DNA of 64,000 nucleotides from Deltaproteobacteria bacterium (GCA_029262375.1 JAJCZM010000044.1:124001-188000); one strand, 5' to 3'; positions 43,379-53,876 are shown, counted from the stretch's first letter. Numbers and translations: made by a program. Notes: generated by a model not told the origin, from the letters alone.

Positions 43379-43961
43379 CGCCGGCCTCCGGGCCGTGCAA
43401 CCATTCGTTCGTAGTGGTCGTGATCTGCAGCAGCAGTTGCTCAGCCATACCGGGAGCAGTGGTGTCGAGATGACCCGATACGGTCATTGACGTAAGGCCG
43501 TGCACGGCGATCCACACGTAGTTGGCAACGGTGAGCGCATCGAGATCGGTACGAATCGTCTTCTCGTCGATACAACGTGTAGCCTCGTCGACGACGAGCA
43601 TCAGGCTCTGCATCTCCTCGTTACCGAACTTCAGATCCATGTCGTCGGGAAGGTGGGCCGGGAACATGAGGCCGAAGTAACGCGGATGTTGATTGCCGAA
43701 CGTGAAGTAAGCGCGCTGCATGAGAATCAATCGCCGCGGTCCGAGCGAGGAATGCGGTTGCGCCGCGAACTGCAGACCGAGGAGATGATGCCCCTCCATC
43801 CGCAACGCATGCAGAACGTGCTCGATGCCCTTGAAGTGACGATAGATCGCCGGAGCAGTGCAGCCGACGATCGCGGCGATCTTGCGGGCACTTACGCTGG
43901 CCGCGCCGGACTCGAAACAGATCTCACGCGCCGCATCGAGAATGCGGTCGGCAAGCGTCAA
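43371..43961 (-). CDS. TetR-family repressor
   Basis: About 196 residues from TTG 43961. The helix-turn-helix is ADRILDAAREICFESGAASVSARKIAAIVGCTAPAIYRHFKG, followed by a ligand-binding helical domain with a WHG-type segment (YVWIAVHGLTSMTVSGH). The frame is open to 44228, and GTG 44030 or ATG 44051 are possible starts, but the predicted promoter puts the transcript start near 44031. That excludes ATG 44051 and would make GTG 44030 leaderless, so the downstream TTG is preferred although it lacks a clear ribosome site. Overlaps the iron-sulfur/SCP2 gene, its likely target along with itself. Confidence 0.8.
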   Translation of the reverse strand: MTLADRILDAAREICFESGAASVSARKIAAIVGCTAPAIYRHFKGIEHVLHALRMEGHHLLGLQFAAQPHSSLGPRRLILMQRAYFTFGNQHPRYFGLMFPAHLPDDMDLKFGNEEMQSLMLVVDEATRCIDEKTIRTDLDALTVANYVWIAVHGLTSMTVSGHLDTTAPGMAEQLLLQITTTTNEWLHGPEAGDA

Positions 43962-44021
43962 TGTCGCGGGATCGGCCGATGCGGCACCGCCCGATCGCAG
44001 GCGGAGAATGCGCTGAGATGT

Positions 44022-44066
44022 CGTTAACACTGTTAACGGAATACGCCCCATCCGACCGGCAGTCAA
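44022..44066 (-). promoter_or_regulatory. TetR promoter and palindromic operator
   Basis: Minus strand: -35 TTGACT (44061-44066), 17-base spacer, -10 TATTCC (44038-44043). The palindrome CGTTAAC-ACT-GTTAACG (44022-44038) is perfect in its 7-bp arms and covers the expected transcription start. A bound TetR dimer would block initiation of the TetR and iron-sulfur/SCP2 genes. Confidence 0.7.
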
Positions 44067-44081
44067 CGCTCTACACGCACA

Positions 44082-44151
44082 ATCGGCCGTCGAATTCGGC
44101 CGATGCCGAGCTTGGAGAACAGCTGCCGGGCTTGAGAACGGCCGCTGCCGG
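44082..44151. repeat. Inverted repeat and imperfect ~20-bp tandem repeats upstream of tetR
   Basis: ATCGGCCG (44082-44089) and CGGCCGAT (44097-44104) form an 8-bp inverted repeat. Then CTTGGAGAACAGCTGCCGGG (44111-44130) is followed by a diverged copy at 44131-44151, and a weaker third copy begins at 44153. The region lies between the rnpB 3' end and the TetR promoter. Confidence 0.55.
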
Positions 44152-44214
44152 CCTTGGAATACACCGGCGACGTCACCGGGAACCAGCTGCGGACCGACCC
44201 CGATTGGGGCCGAT

Positions 44215-44597
44215 CCCGAGTCGATCATAAGCGGGATTCTGTAGACGACACGCCCGAAAGCGCGTCGCCGACCGCCATTCCTCTGGGCCGCCGGTTGCTC
44301 AGCGGCTCTAGCGACCTATACCCGGGGGCGTTGGACGGGCAATCCGCCCCCCTATTTGGTCTTGCTGCGGTTGGGGTTTACCTAGCACCGGCCGTCACCG
44401 GCCGGTCTGGTGAGCTCTTACCTCACCGTTTCACCCTTACCGTAGTCGCAAGCGACTACGGCGGTCTGTTCTCTGTGGCACTTTCCCCGCCTCACGACGG
44501 GCCGCCGTTAACGGCCAACCTGCCCTATGCAGTCCCGACTTTCCTCGATCGCGGCTGTCCGAGGACGCTGCGACCGCGACGGTCGGATCGACTCGGG
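44215..44597 (-). ncRNA. rnpB: RNase P RNA (bacterial type A)
   Basis: About 383 nt. The P1 arms CCCGAGTCGATC (5' end, 44586-44597) and GATCGACTCGGG (3' end, 44215-44226) are perfectly complementary and fix both ends. Conserved elements appear in order on the minus strand: GAGGAAAGTC (44537-44546), CATAGGGCAGG, GGGTGAAACGGTGAGGTAAG (44417-44436), GAGCTCACCAG, GGGGGGCGGATTGCCCGTCC and AGAATCCCGC (44231-44240). This is the ribozyme that trims tRNA 5' ends. Immediately after the 3' end, GGCCCC-AATC-GGGGTC can fold, possibly as a terminator. It lies 63 nt after the zinc-ribbon gene, which follows a tRNA. Confidence 0.95.
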
Positions 44598-44660
44598 ACA
44601 CGAGCCCGAGCGCTTAGGTTAGCTGGGAGTACGGGAGAGAAAAAACCCGCGCTGAGAATT

Positions 44661-45371
44661 CTACTCGTCGGCAGGAATGTAGATGATGCGGTTGCACTGT
44701 GGGCAGACGCGCACGGCACGAGTTCTCATGATTTCGATCAGGCTCTGCGGCGGGATCTGTAGATGGCAGCCCTGGCAGTTGCCGGCAACCACGGTAACCA
44801 CGGCCCGGCCTCCGCGACGCTCGAGAATCATGTCGTAGCGTTTGCGCAGCGATGCATCGAGGGCGTCGGCGACTTTGTCGCGCTCAGCGCGCTGAGCTGC
44901 GACTTCCGCCTTCAGGACGTTGATGCGTTCCTCTTCATCTTTGACCTGGCGATTGTCGGCGTCGTGGTGGTCGTTCTGCTCGCCGCGAATCACCGCAATG
45001 GCGGCTTCGAGTTCTTCGACCTGCGCGTCAAGTTGCAAGTACGCGTCTTCTTGATCGCTGATCTCGCGCTCCATGCTCGTGATCTCACGATCGCTGGCGC
45101 GCATTTCGCCTTCGTTGCGAACACGACCGGCACGCTGACGGCGTTCTTTTAACTGGGTTTGGCTGTCGCTGACGCGACGCTCTGCGAGGGCACGTTGGCC
45201 TACGAGTTCCTTACGCGAAGTACTGAGCTTGGCCATCCGTGCGTCGCAATCGGCGATTGCCTCTTGCCGCTCGGCTAGCGCTTTCGTGTACTTATCGACT
45301 TCGCGCTGTTTTTCCAGGAGACGCAGGTCTAGTTCCTGCAGTGCAAATAACGTCTCCAACTCTTGGCTCAA
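44661..45371 (-). CDS. Coiled-coil protein with C4 zinc ribbon (zf-RING_7 / DUF164 family)
   Basis: About 236 residues. Residues 1-180 are a long coiled coil rich in Glu, Arg and Gln; the C-terminus has the zinc ribbon CQGC...CPQC in GNCQGCHLQIPP and RVCPQCNRIIY. The family is widespread; a role in RNA or protein quality control has been suggested, but none is established. The frame is open to 45404, which would run into the 3' end of the tRNA gene; the TTG at 45371, with AGGAG upstream, is the likely start, 21 nt after the tRNA CCA. Confidence 0.85.
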   Translation of the reverse strand: MSQELETLFALQELDLRLLEKQREVDKYTKALAERQEAIADCDARMAKLSTSRKELVGQRALAERRVSDSQTQLKERRQRAGRVRNEGEMRASDREITSMEREISDQEDAYLQLDAQVEELEAAIAVIRGEQNDHHDADNRQVKDEEERINVLKAEVAAQRAERDKVADALDASLRKRYDMILERRGGRAVVTVVAGNCQGCHLQIPPQSLIEIMRTRAVRVCPQCNRIIYIPADE

Positions 45372-45392
45372 ACTATTACCGTCTCCTCTGTC

Positions 45393-45469
<77 letters not shown>

Positions 45470-45480
45470 GTCAATCGGAC

Positions 45481-47682
45481 TCAGCTCAGGAATCCGCGCA
45501 GCTTCTTGCTCCGGCTGGGAAGCCGAAGCTTTCGCAATGCCTTGGCTTCAATCTGGCGGATACGCTCGCGGGTAACCGCGAACCGATTCCCGACCTCCTC
45601 TAAGGTATGGTCCGTTTTCTCGCCAATGCCAAATCTCATTCGGAGAACTTGCTCCTCACGTGGTGTAAGCGACGCAAGAACCTTCTGAGTCTGCTCACGA
45701 AGGTTCATATTGACGACCGCCTCGGCGGGCGCGACCGCCCGGCGATCCTCGATGAAGTCTGCCAGATGGCTGTCTTCTTCGTCGCCGATCGGCGTCTCCA
45801 ACGAGATGGGCTCGCGCGAAATCTTCAGCACCTTTCGAACACGGTCCACCGGCATTTCGGTGACCTTCGCGAGATCTTCAGGGCTCGGTTCTTTACCGTG
45901 ATCTTGTACGTGTTGGCGCGTGGCTCGAATCAGCTTGTTGATCGACTCGATCATATGCACGGGAATTCGAATCGTGCGCGCCTGATCGGCGATCGCGCGG
46001 GTGATCGATTGTCTGATCCACCACGTTGCGTAAGTCGAGAACTTGTAACCGCGTTGGTACTCGAACTTGTCGACCGCCTTCATCAGGCCGATGTTGCCTT
46101 CCTGAATGAGGTCGAGGAACTGCAGTCCGCGATTGTTGTAACGCTTGGCTATCGAGACGACCAAACGCAGATTGGCTTCGATCAATTCGCGCTTGGCTTC
46201 ATCGGCTAGCGCCTGTGCGCGATGGATCGCGATCGCGAGCGTATTGAGTTCGTCGAGATCCATGCCGCACTGGCCGAGAATCTCCTCGATGCTTCCGGAC
46301 GCCTCTACGAGTCGAACGGCCATGCGCTTGATGCCGTCGCCGTTGAGTCGCAACGTGCCGCAAATACGCTGATCGGTCGTGCGATCGATGCCGAGTTGGC
46401 CGGTTAGCTCGAGGATCTGGTCCATCGAACGACCGGTGCGTTTCTCAGCCTTCGCAACGACCGACATCTGCTTGCGAATCTTCTCGTGGACGCGACGGAT
46501 CTCTTCGACGACCAGCCGTATCTGCGACGGATTGAGTGGAATATCCCGCAAGCCCTTGAGCATGCGCGCGTCGAGTTTGATGATCGCCTCGCGCGCTTCC
46601 TCGGCCTTCGCGGAGTCGGACTTCATCTCGTCGAGCGACAGATACAGTTCTTCAACTTTGTCACAGCTCTTACTGAGGCGGGTGAGCTGCCGCACCGCAC
46701 GCTTGAGGATCTCAGTCTCATCTTCCGCGGTAGTCGGGCGCGGAGGGGCTTCGTAGTCGTCTCCGTTCCCGTTACCGTTCCCGTTGCTCTCGGCAGCGGG
46801 TGCGGCAGGCACAGCAGCCTCGACAGGCGCGCTTCCGGCGGGCACGGGCGCCGCAGCCGGCTCGTCACCGTCGGCCATGGGATCGGGTTCGGCGATCTTG
46901 ACGACCGAGCGCACCCGAATGTCGCCGTCGCGCAGCAAATTCGTGACCGCACGTAGGTGACGGCGACCGAAAGGCGACGTGAACGCCAGATCGAAGACGT
47001 CGTTCTCGCCTGCCTCGATGCGTTTGGCGATCTCGACTTCGCCTTCACGCGTCAACAGCGCGACCGCGCCCATGTCGCGCATGTACATGCGGACGTAGTC
47101 GGTACCGCCTTCGTCAGCCACAGCGGCTGTCTCTTTCTTTCCCTTGGCTTTCGCTTTGGATGCGGCGGGAGGACGCGGCTCGGACTCGTCCTCGCGAATC
47201 TCGACCTTACTGTCGCGCAAGAGTGAGAGTACGGCTTCGATCTCGCCCTCGTCGGTTACGTCGTCATCAAGCGCGTCGTTGACCTCGTCGTACGTGACGA
47301 ACCCCTTCGACTTGCCGAGCTTGACCAGATCGGCGACACCGTTCGCGTCCTCGGCGACCGCGCTTGCCGCGACTTCCACCGTCTCGACGGCTTCGGCCTT
47401 CTTGGTAGTTTTCTTCTTTGCTGCAGACTTCGTTTCTTTGCTCGCTGTCGAAGCCTTGGTTGTCTTCACGGCTGTCGTCTTCGTTGCTGTCGTCTTGGCG
47501 CTAGCCGATGCCGATTTCTTGGCATGTTTGGCATGTTTGGCAGGCTTGGCCGCTGCCGTTGTCTTCGTCGTCCGGGCGGACTTCGCCTCAGCCGCCGACG
47601 CTTTCGCCGATTTGGTCTTCGCGCGCGAACCGCTCGAGGCGGCTTTCGTTGAAGATGATCGAGAGGGGGTCTTCTTAGGCAT
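45481..47682 (-). CDS. rpoD: RpoD, primary sigma factor with histone-H1-like N-terminal tail
   Basis: 733 residues. Residues 1-98 are almost only Lys, Ala, Ser and Thr ([29 protein letters not shown]). Residues 115-165 look like region 1.1 ([15 protein letters not shown]). A long non-conserved region follows region 1.2 and holds a Gly/Asn run (NGNGNGNG). Region 2 ([33 protein letters not shown]) and region 4 ([17 protein letters not shown]) are typical of group 1 sigma70. Similar basic tails are known on actinobacterial SigA/HrdB. The start overlaps the dnaG stop by 8 bp; the gene is in a cvpA-dnaG-rpoD operon. Confidence 0.97.
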   Translation of the reverse strand: MPKKTPSRSSSTKAASSGSRAKTKSAKASAAEAKSARTTKTTAAAKPAKHAKHAKKSASASAKTTATKTTAVKTTKASTASKETKSAAKKKTTKKAEAVETVEVAASAVAEDANGVADLVKLGKSKGFVTYDEVNDALDDDVTDEGEIEAVLSLLRDSKVEIREDESEPRPPAASKAKAKGKKETAAVADEGGTDYVRMYMRDMGAVALLTREGEVEIAKRIEAGENDVFDLAFTSPFGRRHLRAVTNLLRDGDIRVRSVVKIAEPDPMADGDEPAAAPVPAGSAPVEAAVPAAPAAESNGNGNGNGDDYEAPPRPTTAEDETEILKRAVRQLTRLSKSCDKVEELYLSLDEMKSDSAKAEEAREAIIKLDARMLKGLRDIPLNPSQIRLVVEEIRRVHEKIRKQMSVVAKAEKRTGRSMDQILELTGQLGIDRTTDQRICGTLRLNGDGIKRMAVRLVEASGSIEEILGQCGMDLDELNTLAIAIHRAQALADEAKRELIEANLRLVVSIAKRYNNRGLQFLDLIQEGNIGLMKAVDKFEYQRGYKFSTYATWWIRQSITRAIADQARTIRIPVHMIESINKLIRATRQHVQDHGKEPSPEDLAKVTEMPVDRVRKVLKISREPISLETPIGDEEDSHLADFIEDRRAVAPAEAVVNMNLREQTQKVLASLTPREEQVLRMRFGIGEKTDHTLEEVGNRFAVTRERIRQIEAKALRKLRLPSRSKKLRGFLS

Positions 47683-49438
47683 CGGGTCGTTTACGCGGTC
47701 TCAAATCAGCTAGGCCGTCTTGGGCGTTGTCGGCGACTCCCAGTTCCTCGCGGCGCCGTAGTTCCACGAGAAGCGATCGATTGTGCGCCCTACGAGCGCG
47801 TTCCTCGATCTTCAAAATACAGTCCGCGACTACACGCGAACGAATCGCCGCGTCAGTGAAGGTCTCATCAAGCAGTCGCTCCAATACGCGACTACGATAA
47901 TCCCCCGGCAGCTTCTCAGCGATCTCGGTGGGATCGATCGACCTTCCCTCGCGGGCGCGCTCAATAATATCACTAACCAACGCCTTCCAAACACCGTTTT
48001 CCAATGAATTTAGTAACGTTTCTGAATCAATGCCGGCAACGGCGTCAGGACCGGCCAACAGTGCGCACGCAAGCAGTTCTTCCGAGCCTGCTGCACCGGC
48101 CGGCCTAACGGGTGCTTGCACACCGTAGGGTTCGGGTGCCGACGATTGTGTACGTCTATCGGCAGCGGCACGCCGACGTTTGCTCTGACGCCGCAGTTCT
48201 TCTTCGGAGATCTCCGTCCATAGCGCTGCCTTCGAAACCAATAGGTCGTATTCGAACGGATCTTCGACTTTCGCCAGTAACTCGGCAACTTCCGACGCGG
48301 CGTGCGCCAACCCCGACGTTCCGGGCGGTGCGTTGGCAACACGGTGTTTTGCGTACGCTTCGGCCAGTGGTGCAGCGCGACGCACTTTATCGCGCAGCGC
48401 GTCGCGACCTTCGCCGCGCACGTAACTATCGGGATCCTCGCCCTCGGGCAGAGTCGCGGCGCGTGACCAAATGCCTGCCTCGATGAAGATAGGAAAACTT
48501 CTCGCTGCCGCCGCCATGCCCGCCGAGTCCGAATCGAAGATCGTCACGACTTCCGACGCGTGTCGCCGCATCGAACGTGCCTGTTCCGGCGTTAGCGCGG
48601 TGCCACAGGTCGCAACGACGTTGCCCACCCCCGCCTGATGCAGCGCGATGACGTCGAGATAACCTTCCACAAGTAGCAATTCATCCGCATCGCGGAGCGC
48701 TTTGCGCGCCTCATACAGCCCGTACAGTGCGCGACTCTTGTGATAGACATCGGATTCCGGCGAGTTCAGGTACTTCGGGCCGTCACCGTCACCGATGACG
48801 CGACCGCCGAAACCGAGCACGCGGCCTTGGCCGTCGCGAATCGGAAACATGAGACGTCCGCGAAAACGATCGTAAATTCGCTCACCGCTGCGCCCGATCA
48901 GTCCGACCGACACGGCGGCTCGCATGTCGATGCCTTCTCGCTTGAACCACTTGACCAGGCCCTCGCCGGACGTCGAAGCCGCGCCGACGGTAAATTCTTC
49001 AGCAACCTCGTCGCCGATGCCGCGATTCGCCAGATACTCGAGCACGGGCTTGCCGGCGGGCGTCTCGAGCAAACAGCGGCGGAAATAACGCGCCGCGCTG
49101 GCATTCACGTCGTACAGACTCGCGCGCTGGCGTGCGTGCGGATCGTTGCTCTCGGGAACAGCAATCCCGCAACTGTCCGCGACTTTCCGCACGGCCTCGG
49201 GGAAAGAGATGTTCTCCATCGCCATCACGAACTTGAAGACGTTGCCCGACTCGTTACAGCCGAAGCAGTGATAGAACCCGTTCTCGTCGTTCACTGAGAA
49301 GGAGGGAGATTTTTCGTTGTGGAAGGGGCAGAGCCCCATCAGAGAGCGCCCGCGGCGCTTTAAGGAGAGATGCGGTGAGATAAATTCCGAGATCCGAGCT
49401 GCCGCGCGAATCTCAGCAATTTTGTCTTCAGGTATCAC
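47675..49438 (-). CDS. dnaG: DnaG, DNA primase
   Basis: 587 residues. Synthesises RNA primers at the fork. Zinc finger CHC2: Cys37, His40, Cys58, Cys61 in [12 protein letters not shown] and YHCFGC. The RNA-polymerase/TOPRIM core has [33 protein letters not shown] and the metal-binding DSDSAG. The C-terminal helicase-interaction part is shorter and less conserved. GTG start at 49438; stop overlaps rpoD. It is 18 bp downstream of cvpA: the macromolecular synthesis operon without rpsU. Confidence 0.96.
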   Translation of the reverse strand: MIPEDKIAEIRAAARISEFISPHLSLKRRGRSLMGLCPFHNEKSPSFSVNDENGFYHCFGCNESGNVFKFVMAMENISFPEAVRKVADSCGIAVPESNDPHARQRASLYDVNASAARYFRRCLLETPAGKPVLEYLANRGIGDEVAEEFTVGAASTSGEGLVKWFKREGIDMRAAVSVGLIGRSGERIYDRFRGRLMFPIRDGQGRVLGFGGRVIGDGDGPKYLNSPESDVYHKSRALYGLYEARKALRDADELLLVEGYLDVIALHQAGVGNVVATCGTALTPEQARSMRRHASEVVTIFDSDSAGMAAAARSFPIFIEAGIWSRAATLPEGEDPDSYVRGEGRDALRDKVRRAAPLAEAYAKHRVANAPPGTSGLAHAASEVAELLAKVEDPFEYDLLVSKAALWTEISEEELRRQSKRRRAAADRRTQSSAPEPYGVQAPVRPAGAAGSEELLACALLAGPDAVAGIDSETLLNSLENGVWKALVSDIIERAREGRSIDPTEIAEKLPGDYRSRVLERLLDETFTDAAIRSRVVADCILKIEERARRAHNRSLLVELRRREELGVADNAQDGLADLRPRKRPDA

Positions 49439-49456
49439 ACCGCCGAGGCGGTGGAC

Positions 49457-50026
49457 TCAGTAGCCGCCCGTGTCATCCGTGATGTTTTCCACCTGCCTCT
49501 CGGCCGAGTCAATCAAGCGCGTAAAGATACCGTTGGTCAGCTCGGCTAGGCGGGGCGCCAGAAATGACTCGCCGACCTGCACATTGAACTGGGCAACGCG
49601 CCCACGCATACCGGTCGGTATCTCCTGGCTCGCATTGGCTTCGGGCGTAAAGCTCCTCAGCAGCAAGATGCAGCAACCCAGCACGACAGCGCCCTTGAAA
49701 ATGCCGAAAGAGAGCCCGGCGAGGCGGTTTCCCGGCGATTTTCGCGCTTGAAGCCACATTCGACGCAACATCGTGTTGACGTAACGGCCGGTGACCAAGG
49801 TCAGACTGAAAAGAATGAGAAACGCGACACCGGTATCGATGAATGCGGGTCCGGGCACGGTATCGGCAATATGTGGGGCGAGAGTGACCGTGTAACGAAA
49901 CGACACGAAGCAGGCCAGAAACAGCACACCGACGGAGATCATCTCGTGGGCCAGCCCGTGCATGTAACCTTTATATGCAAACAGCGAGAGTCCAATGACG
50001 ACAGCCAGATCGACGGGGGTCAACAC
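49457..50026 (-). CDS. CvpA-family membrane protein
   Basis: About 189 residues with four membrane helices in the first 125 residues (VDLAVVIGLSLFAYKGYMHG, then around 30-50, 63-83 and 103-125) and a polar C-terminal part. Matches the CvpA/colicin V production family, whose members affect envelope integrity. GTG 50026 has GGAGGT six bases upstream; an earlier GTG at 50032 touches the same site, leaving no spacing. First gene of the dnaG-rpoD operon. Confidence 0.8.
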   Translation of the reverse strand: MLTPVDLAVVIGLSLFAYKGYMHGLAHEMISVGVLFLACFVSFRYTVTLAPHIADTVPGPAFIDTGVAFLILFSLTLVTGRYVNTMLRRMWLQARKSPGNRLAGLSFGIFKGAVVLGCCILLLRSFTPEANASQEIPTGMRGRVAQFNVQVGESFLAPRLAELTNGIFTRLIDSAERQVENITDDTGGY

Positions 50027-50208
50027 ATCCACACCTCCAGCCCGGAGCCTCGCGAAATCGAGAACGCATGCTCCGACATTTCACGCTATGCTTGGGCCGG
50101 GCAACTTGCGCCCGGCTTCAGCAAACGCCATGCAGCTACGCAGATCTTACCACGCATCGAGACCCGGTTCTGCAAATGGATTCCGGGCACACTTTTCGAA
50201 GGACGACC

Positions 50209-52992
50209 ATGGACCGCATGAATCGCACCAATCGCAGGCAATACGCTTCCTTTTATATAGCTCTCGGCACGCTAATCGCTGCCGTCACGCTCACGACCCT
50301 CACCGGATGTAGCTCGATGAAGACAGACAATAGCGATTTCCAGACCTCCGACCCGTCGATGACCGTCTATGAACTCGACAACGGCATGCGCGTGGTCATC
50401 AAAGAAGATCACTTCGCACCGGTGGCCGCGCTACAGGTCTGGGTCAAAGCCGGCGGCGCTGACGAAATGGACACCGAACTCGGTGTCGCCCACGTCCACG
50501 AGCACATGCTGTTCAAGGGCACCGAGAAACGAGGGCTGGGAGAGATCGCTCAGGCCGTCGAAGGCGCGGGCGGACGCATCAACGCCTGGACGTCGTGGAA
50601 CGAGACCGTTTACCACATCGTCATCGCCTCGCGCTTTGCCGACACGGCACTCGACGTACTCTCGGACGCAGTTCGGCATTCGTCGTTCGACCCCGAGGAA
50701 CTCGACAAAGAACTCGACGTGGTTCTCGAAGAATGGAAGCGCGGCGAAGACTCACCGTCACGACGTATCTTTCAGGGCTTGTTCGGAACCGCCTTTACCG
50801 AACACCCGTACCGGCGCCCGGTCATCGGAACCAAAGAATCGATCGAAGGACTCTCGCGCGAGAAGATCCTGAGCTTCTTCGGACGTTACTACACGCCGAA
50901 CAACATGACGCTGCTCGTGATCGGCGACGTCGATACGAAGAAGATGAAGAAGGCGATCAACAAGGCATTCGCAAGCTTTGAAGCACGCGACCTCGACCGA
51001 CCGCCACGGACCATCGAGCCGCCGCAGAACGAAACCCGCTTCGTCGTCGATCGCATGGAAATCAAAGAGGCGCACCTCGCGGTAGGATTTCACGTTCCGT
51101 CCGCGCTGCATGAGGACGCGCCGATCCTTGACCTGCTCTCCTTCATCGTGGGCGGCGGTGAAAGCTCGCGCATCTACAAGCGCCTCGTCGCCGATACGCA
51201 GCTGGCCACCGGCGCCGGCACGTTCGCGTACACGCCTCCCGATCCCGGCCTGCTGGTGACCACGGCGTCGCTGGAATCGCACGACATGAAGAAGGCGTTC
51301 GAGGTGATCATCGAGGAGCTCGCAGCAGTGCGCGAGACACCGGTTACACGCGAGGAATTGGAAAGGGCGCGCGTCAATCTCGAAAGCGATTTCGTTTTCC
51401 GCAACGAAACCGTACAGGGACAGGCTCGTGAACTCGGATACGCGATCACGGTGCACGACGACCCCGATTACGACGAGGTTTATCTACGCGCGCTGCGCTC
51501 GGCCACGGTGGCGGACCTGCAGGCAGTCGCCGCCAAATATCTCACGCCCGAGAACATGACCGTCGTCTCGCTGTTACCGAACGAGGCCGACGAAACATTG
51601 GCCGCCGGCGATGCCGCCGCGCTTGCCGCGCCACTACGCCGCGAAATCACGACGATGGCGACCGACATCAAAGCGATCCAGCGCGTTGGATCCGCGGTAG
51701 AGTCAGCCGAATCGGACACGAAGCAAGACAAGAAGAGCGACAAGAAGCACAAAAAGGCGACCGAGCCGAAGCTGATCACGCTCGAGAACGGCACGCGCAT
51801 CATCGTGGCCGAACACCACGACGTCCCCGTGTTCTCGGTGCGCGCCGCAGTACTCGGTGGTGTGCTGGCCGAGACACCGGAGAACAACGGAATCTCGAAC
51901 TTCGTCGCCGAAATGCTTACGCGCGGCACGACCGACCGATCGCGTGAACAACTGACACTCGACATCGAATCGATCGCCGGCAGTCTCGGCGGTTTCGCCG
52001 GCAACAACTCGATGGGCGTATCGGGATCGTTCCTCTCGAGCAGTTTCGACGAAGCGATGGATTTGTTCCTCGACGTGCTGCGCAAGCCTTCGTTCAACGA
52101 GGAAGAGGTCGAAAAGACGCGCCGCGAATTCCTGCTCGCGATCAAAAATCGTGAAGATCAAAGCTCGCACGTCGCCTTCGATCTCACTTACAAGACCGTC
52201 TACCCCGACCATCCCTACGGCATGACGGGGCTAGGCGAGAAAGAAAGCGTCGAAGCGATTACGGTCGATGATCTACGAGCCTTCTACGACAAATCGCTGG
52301 ATCCATCGACCCTTGTCATCACGTTTGTTGGAGACATCGACGCCGATACGGTCGTCGAGAAGCTGCGCAAAGGAATCGGCGATCTCAAACCGGTGGAACC
52401 CGGATTCGAACTGCCGCCGAATGCACCGCTACCGACCGAAGTGCGCGAGGCGTTCAAGAGCACGAAGCGACATCAGACGCACGTCGTCATCGCGTACCCG
52501 AGTGTCGATCTGAAACACCCGGATCGCTACGCGTTGGCGGTGCTCGATAACATTCTGTCGGGTCAAAGCGGGCGACTCTTCTACGTGCTACGCGATCAAC
52601 AGAGCTTGGCCTACAGCGTCACCGCGTTCTTCACGAAAGGATTGGCACCCGGATTGTTCGGTGGCTACATCGCCACCGACCCCGACAATGCCGAGCGCGC
52701 GATCGACGGTATGATGAAAGAGTTCGAGAAAATCCGAGCCAAGAATGTCGATGCGGAGGAACTCGAACGCTCGCAACGCTACCTGGTTGGTTCGCGTGCG
52801 ATCTCGCTGCAGACGAACGGCTCAACCGCCGAGGACATGGCATTCAACGAACTCTACGGCATGGGCTACGACGCCGGCAAAGAGTATGCCGAGAACATTC
52901 TCGCCGTCACGGCGGACGATGTACGCCGCGTCGCAAAGAAATATTTGGACCCGAGCATCCGCGCCGTCATCACGGTGGGGCCGGAGGACTAG
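50209..52992 (+). CDS. M16 metallopeptidase lipoprotein with one active and one inactive half
   Basis: About 927 residues. Signal peptide ending in the lipobox LTGC (Cys34), so it is a periplasmic or outer-membrane lipoprotein. The first half has the inverted zinc motif HxxEH as HVHEH (His95, Glu98, His99) with the third ligand near Glu175 (VLEEWKR). The second half begins near residue 525 after a charged linker (KKSDKKHKKA) and repeats the fold, but has NFVAE where HxxEH should be, so it is a substrate-closing, non-catalytic half as in other clamshell M16 enzymes. The start is the ATG at 50209 with AAGGA five bases upstream; the longer frame to 50068 is rejected. Degrades small unfolded peptides. 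Confidence 0.92.
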   Translation: MDRMNRTNRRQYASFYIALGTLIAAVTLTTLTGCSSMKTDNSDFQTSDPSMTVYELDNGMRVVIKEDHFAPVAALQVWVKAGGADEMDTELGVAHVHEHMLFKGTEKRGLGEIAQAVEGAGGRINAWTSWNETVYHIVIASRFADTALDVLSDAVRHSSFDPEELDKELDVVLEEWKRGEDSPSRRIFQGLFGTAFTEHPYRRPVIGTKESIEGLSREKILSFFGRYYTPNNMTLLVIGDVDTKKMKKAINKAFASFEARDLDRPPRTIEPPQNETRFVVDRMEIKEAHLAVGFHVPSALHEDAPILDLLSFIVGGGESSRIYKRLVADTQLATGAGTFAYTPPDPGLLVTTASLESHDMKKAFEVIIEELAAVRETPVTREELERARVNLESDFVFRNETVQGQARELGYAITVHDDPDYDEVYLRALRSATVADLQAVAAKYLTPENMTVVSLLPNEADETLAAGDAAALAAPLRREITTMATDIKAIQRVGSAVESAESDTKQDKKSDKKHKKATEPKLITLENGTRIIVAEHHDVPVFSVRAAVLGGVLAETPENNGISNFVAEMLTRGTTDRSREQLTLDIESIAGSLGGFAGNNSMGVSGSFLSSSFDEAMDLFLDVLRKPSFNEEEVEKTRREFLLAIKNREDQSSHVAFDLTYKTVYPDHPYGMTGLGEKESVEAITVDDLRAFYDKSLDPSTLVITFVGDIDADTVVEKLRKGIGDLKPVEPGFELPPNAPLPTEVREAFKSTKRHQTHVVIAYPSVDLKHPDRYALAVLDNILSGQSGRLFYVLRDQQSLAYSVTAFFTKGLAPGLFGGYIATDPDNAERAIDGMMKEFEKIRAKNVDAEELERSQRYLVGSRAISLQTNGSTAEDMAFNELYGMGYDAGKEYAENILAVTADDVRRVAKKYLDPSIRAVITVGPED

Positions 52993-53085
52993 CGCCTACG
53001 CGGGCGCGGGCCGCGCTGTCACCTGGCCCTAGCTAGCACGCGATTGCTACGAGCGACCTTGCCTCTCGCCCTCGCCGGCTCGGGC

Positions 53086-53823
53086 TCAAGACCTTCGTTT
53101 TCTAGGGTTCACTACGCGATCGGGGTAGTCGGAGAATATTCCGTCTACCCCGAGTGCTTTGAGCAACTCGATTTCGCCCGGCTCGTTGGCCGTCCAGGCC
53201 CACACCTTCCAGCCACGGCGATGCGCGTCCTGCACGAAATCGCTATCGACCATGCCCACGTGCGGATGGATCGTCTCGGCTCCGACCTTCTCTGCCAACG
53301 CCAACGCATCGGCGAGCTTATGCGGCACACACAAAACGCCGATGCGCGCCTTCGGCACCAGCCGTCTCAGCAACTCGATCGACGGCATGTCGAACGAAGA
53401 AAACAGCACCGATTCCCACAGATCAAAACGCGCAACCGCGGTGATGACGTGCCGAACAAGCCGTTCTTCGCGCCCCTTGTCGGGTTTGAATTCGATGTTG
53501 AGCGTCGTACGGCCACCGAGAGTCTTGAGGATCTCTTCGAGCCTCGGAACTTCGATCCCCCGAAACGACTCGGCAAACCAACGGCCGGCGTCGAGCCTGG
53601 AGATGACCTCCCAGGTCGTGTCCGCTACGAATCCTTTGCCATCGGTGGTGCGGTCGAGCGATTCATCGTGAAAGACGATACAGACGTTGTCCTTCGTCAA
53701 TTGCACGTCGAATTCGATGGCATCGGCACCTAGATCGAGTGCCTTCAGGAACGCGAGCTTGGTATTCTCGGGGGTGAGTCCCGCCGCACCTCGATGACCG
53801 ATCACCAGAACGGAATCACTCAT
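53086..53823 (-). CDS. Glycerophosphodiester phosphodiesterase (GDPD)
   Basis: 245 residues. TIM-barrel enzyme releasing glycerol 3-phosphate from glycerophosphodiesters. Catalytic histidines in VIGHRGAAGLTPENT and VFHDESLDRTTDG, metal acids in AIEFDVQLTKD, and the C-terminal VDGIFSDYPDRV. No signal peptide, so it is the cytoplasmic UgpQ-like type. The frame is open to 53934, but the ATG at 53823 gives the family start. Convergent with the M16 gene; functionally it could supply the same product as glycerol kinase. Confidence 0.93.
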   Translation of the reverse strand: MSDSVLVIGHRGAAGLTPENTKLAFLKALDLGADAIEFDVQLTKDNVCIVFHDESLDRTTDGKGFVADTTWEVISRLDAGRWFAESFRGIEVPRLEEILKTLGGRTTLNIEFKPDKGREERLVRHVITAVARFDLWESVLFSSFDMPSIELLRRLVPKARIGVLCVPHKLADALALAEKVGAETIHPHVGMVDSDFVQDAHRRGWKVWAWTANEPGEIELLKALGVDGIFSDYPDRVVNPRKRRS

Positions 53824-53876
53824 AGACGGCAAATTAGCAGGCGGCGCGGCTCCTGCGAAGCAAGGACGGCACGTAC

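Noticed and set aside
44154..44762. Plus-strand open frame across the rnpB region
   Set aside because: It covers RNase P RNA, whose conserved elements and P1 pairing explain the sequence.
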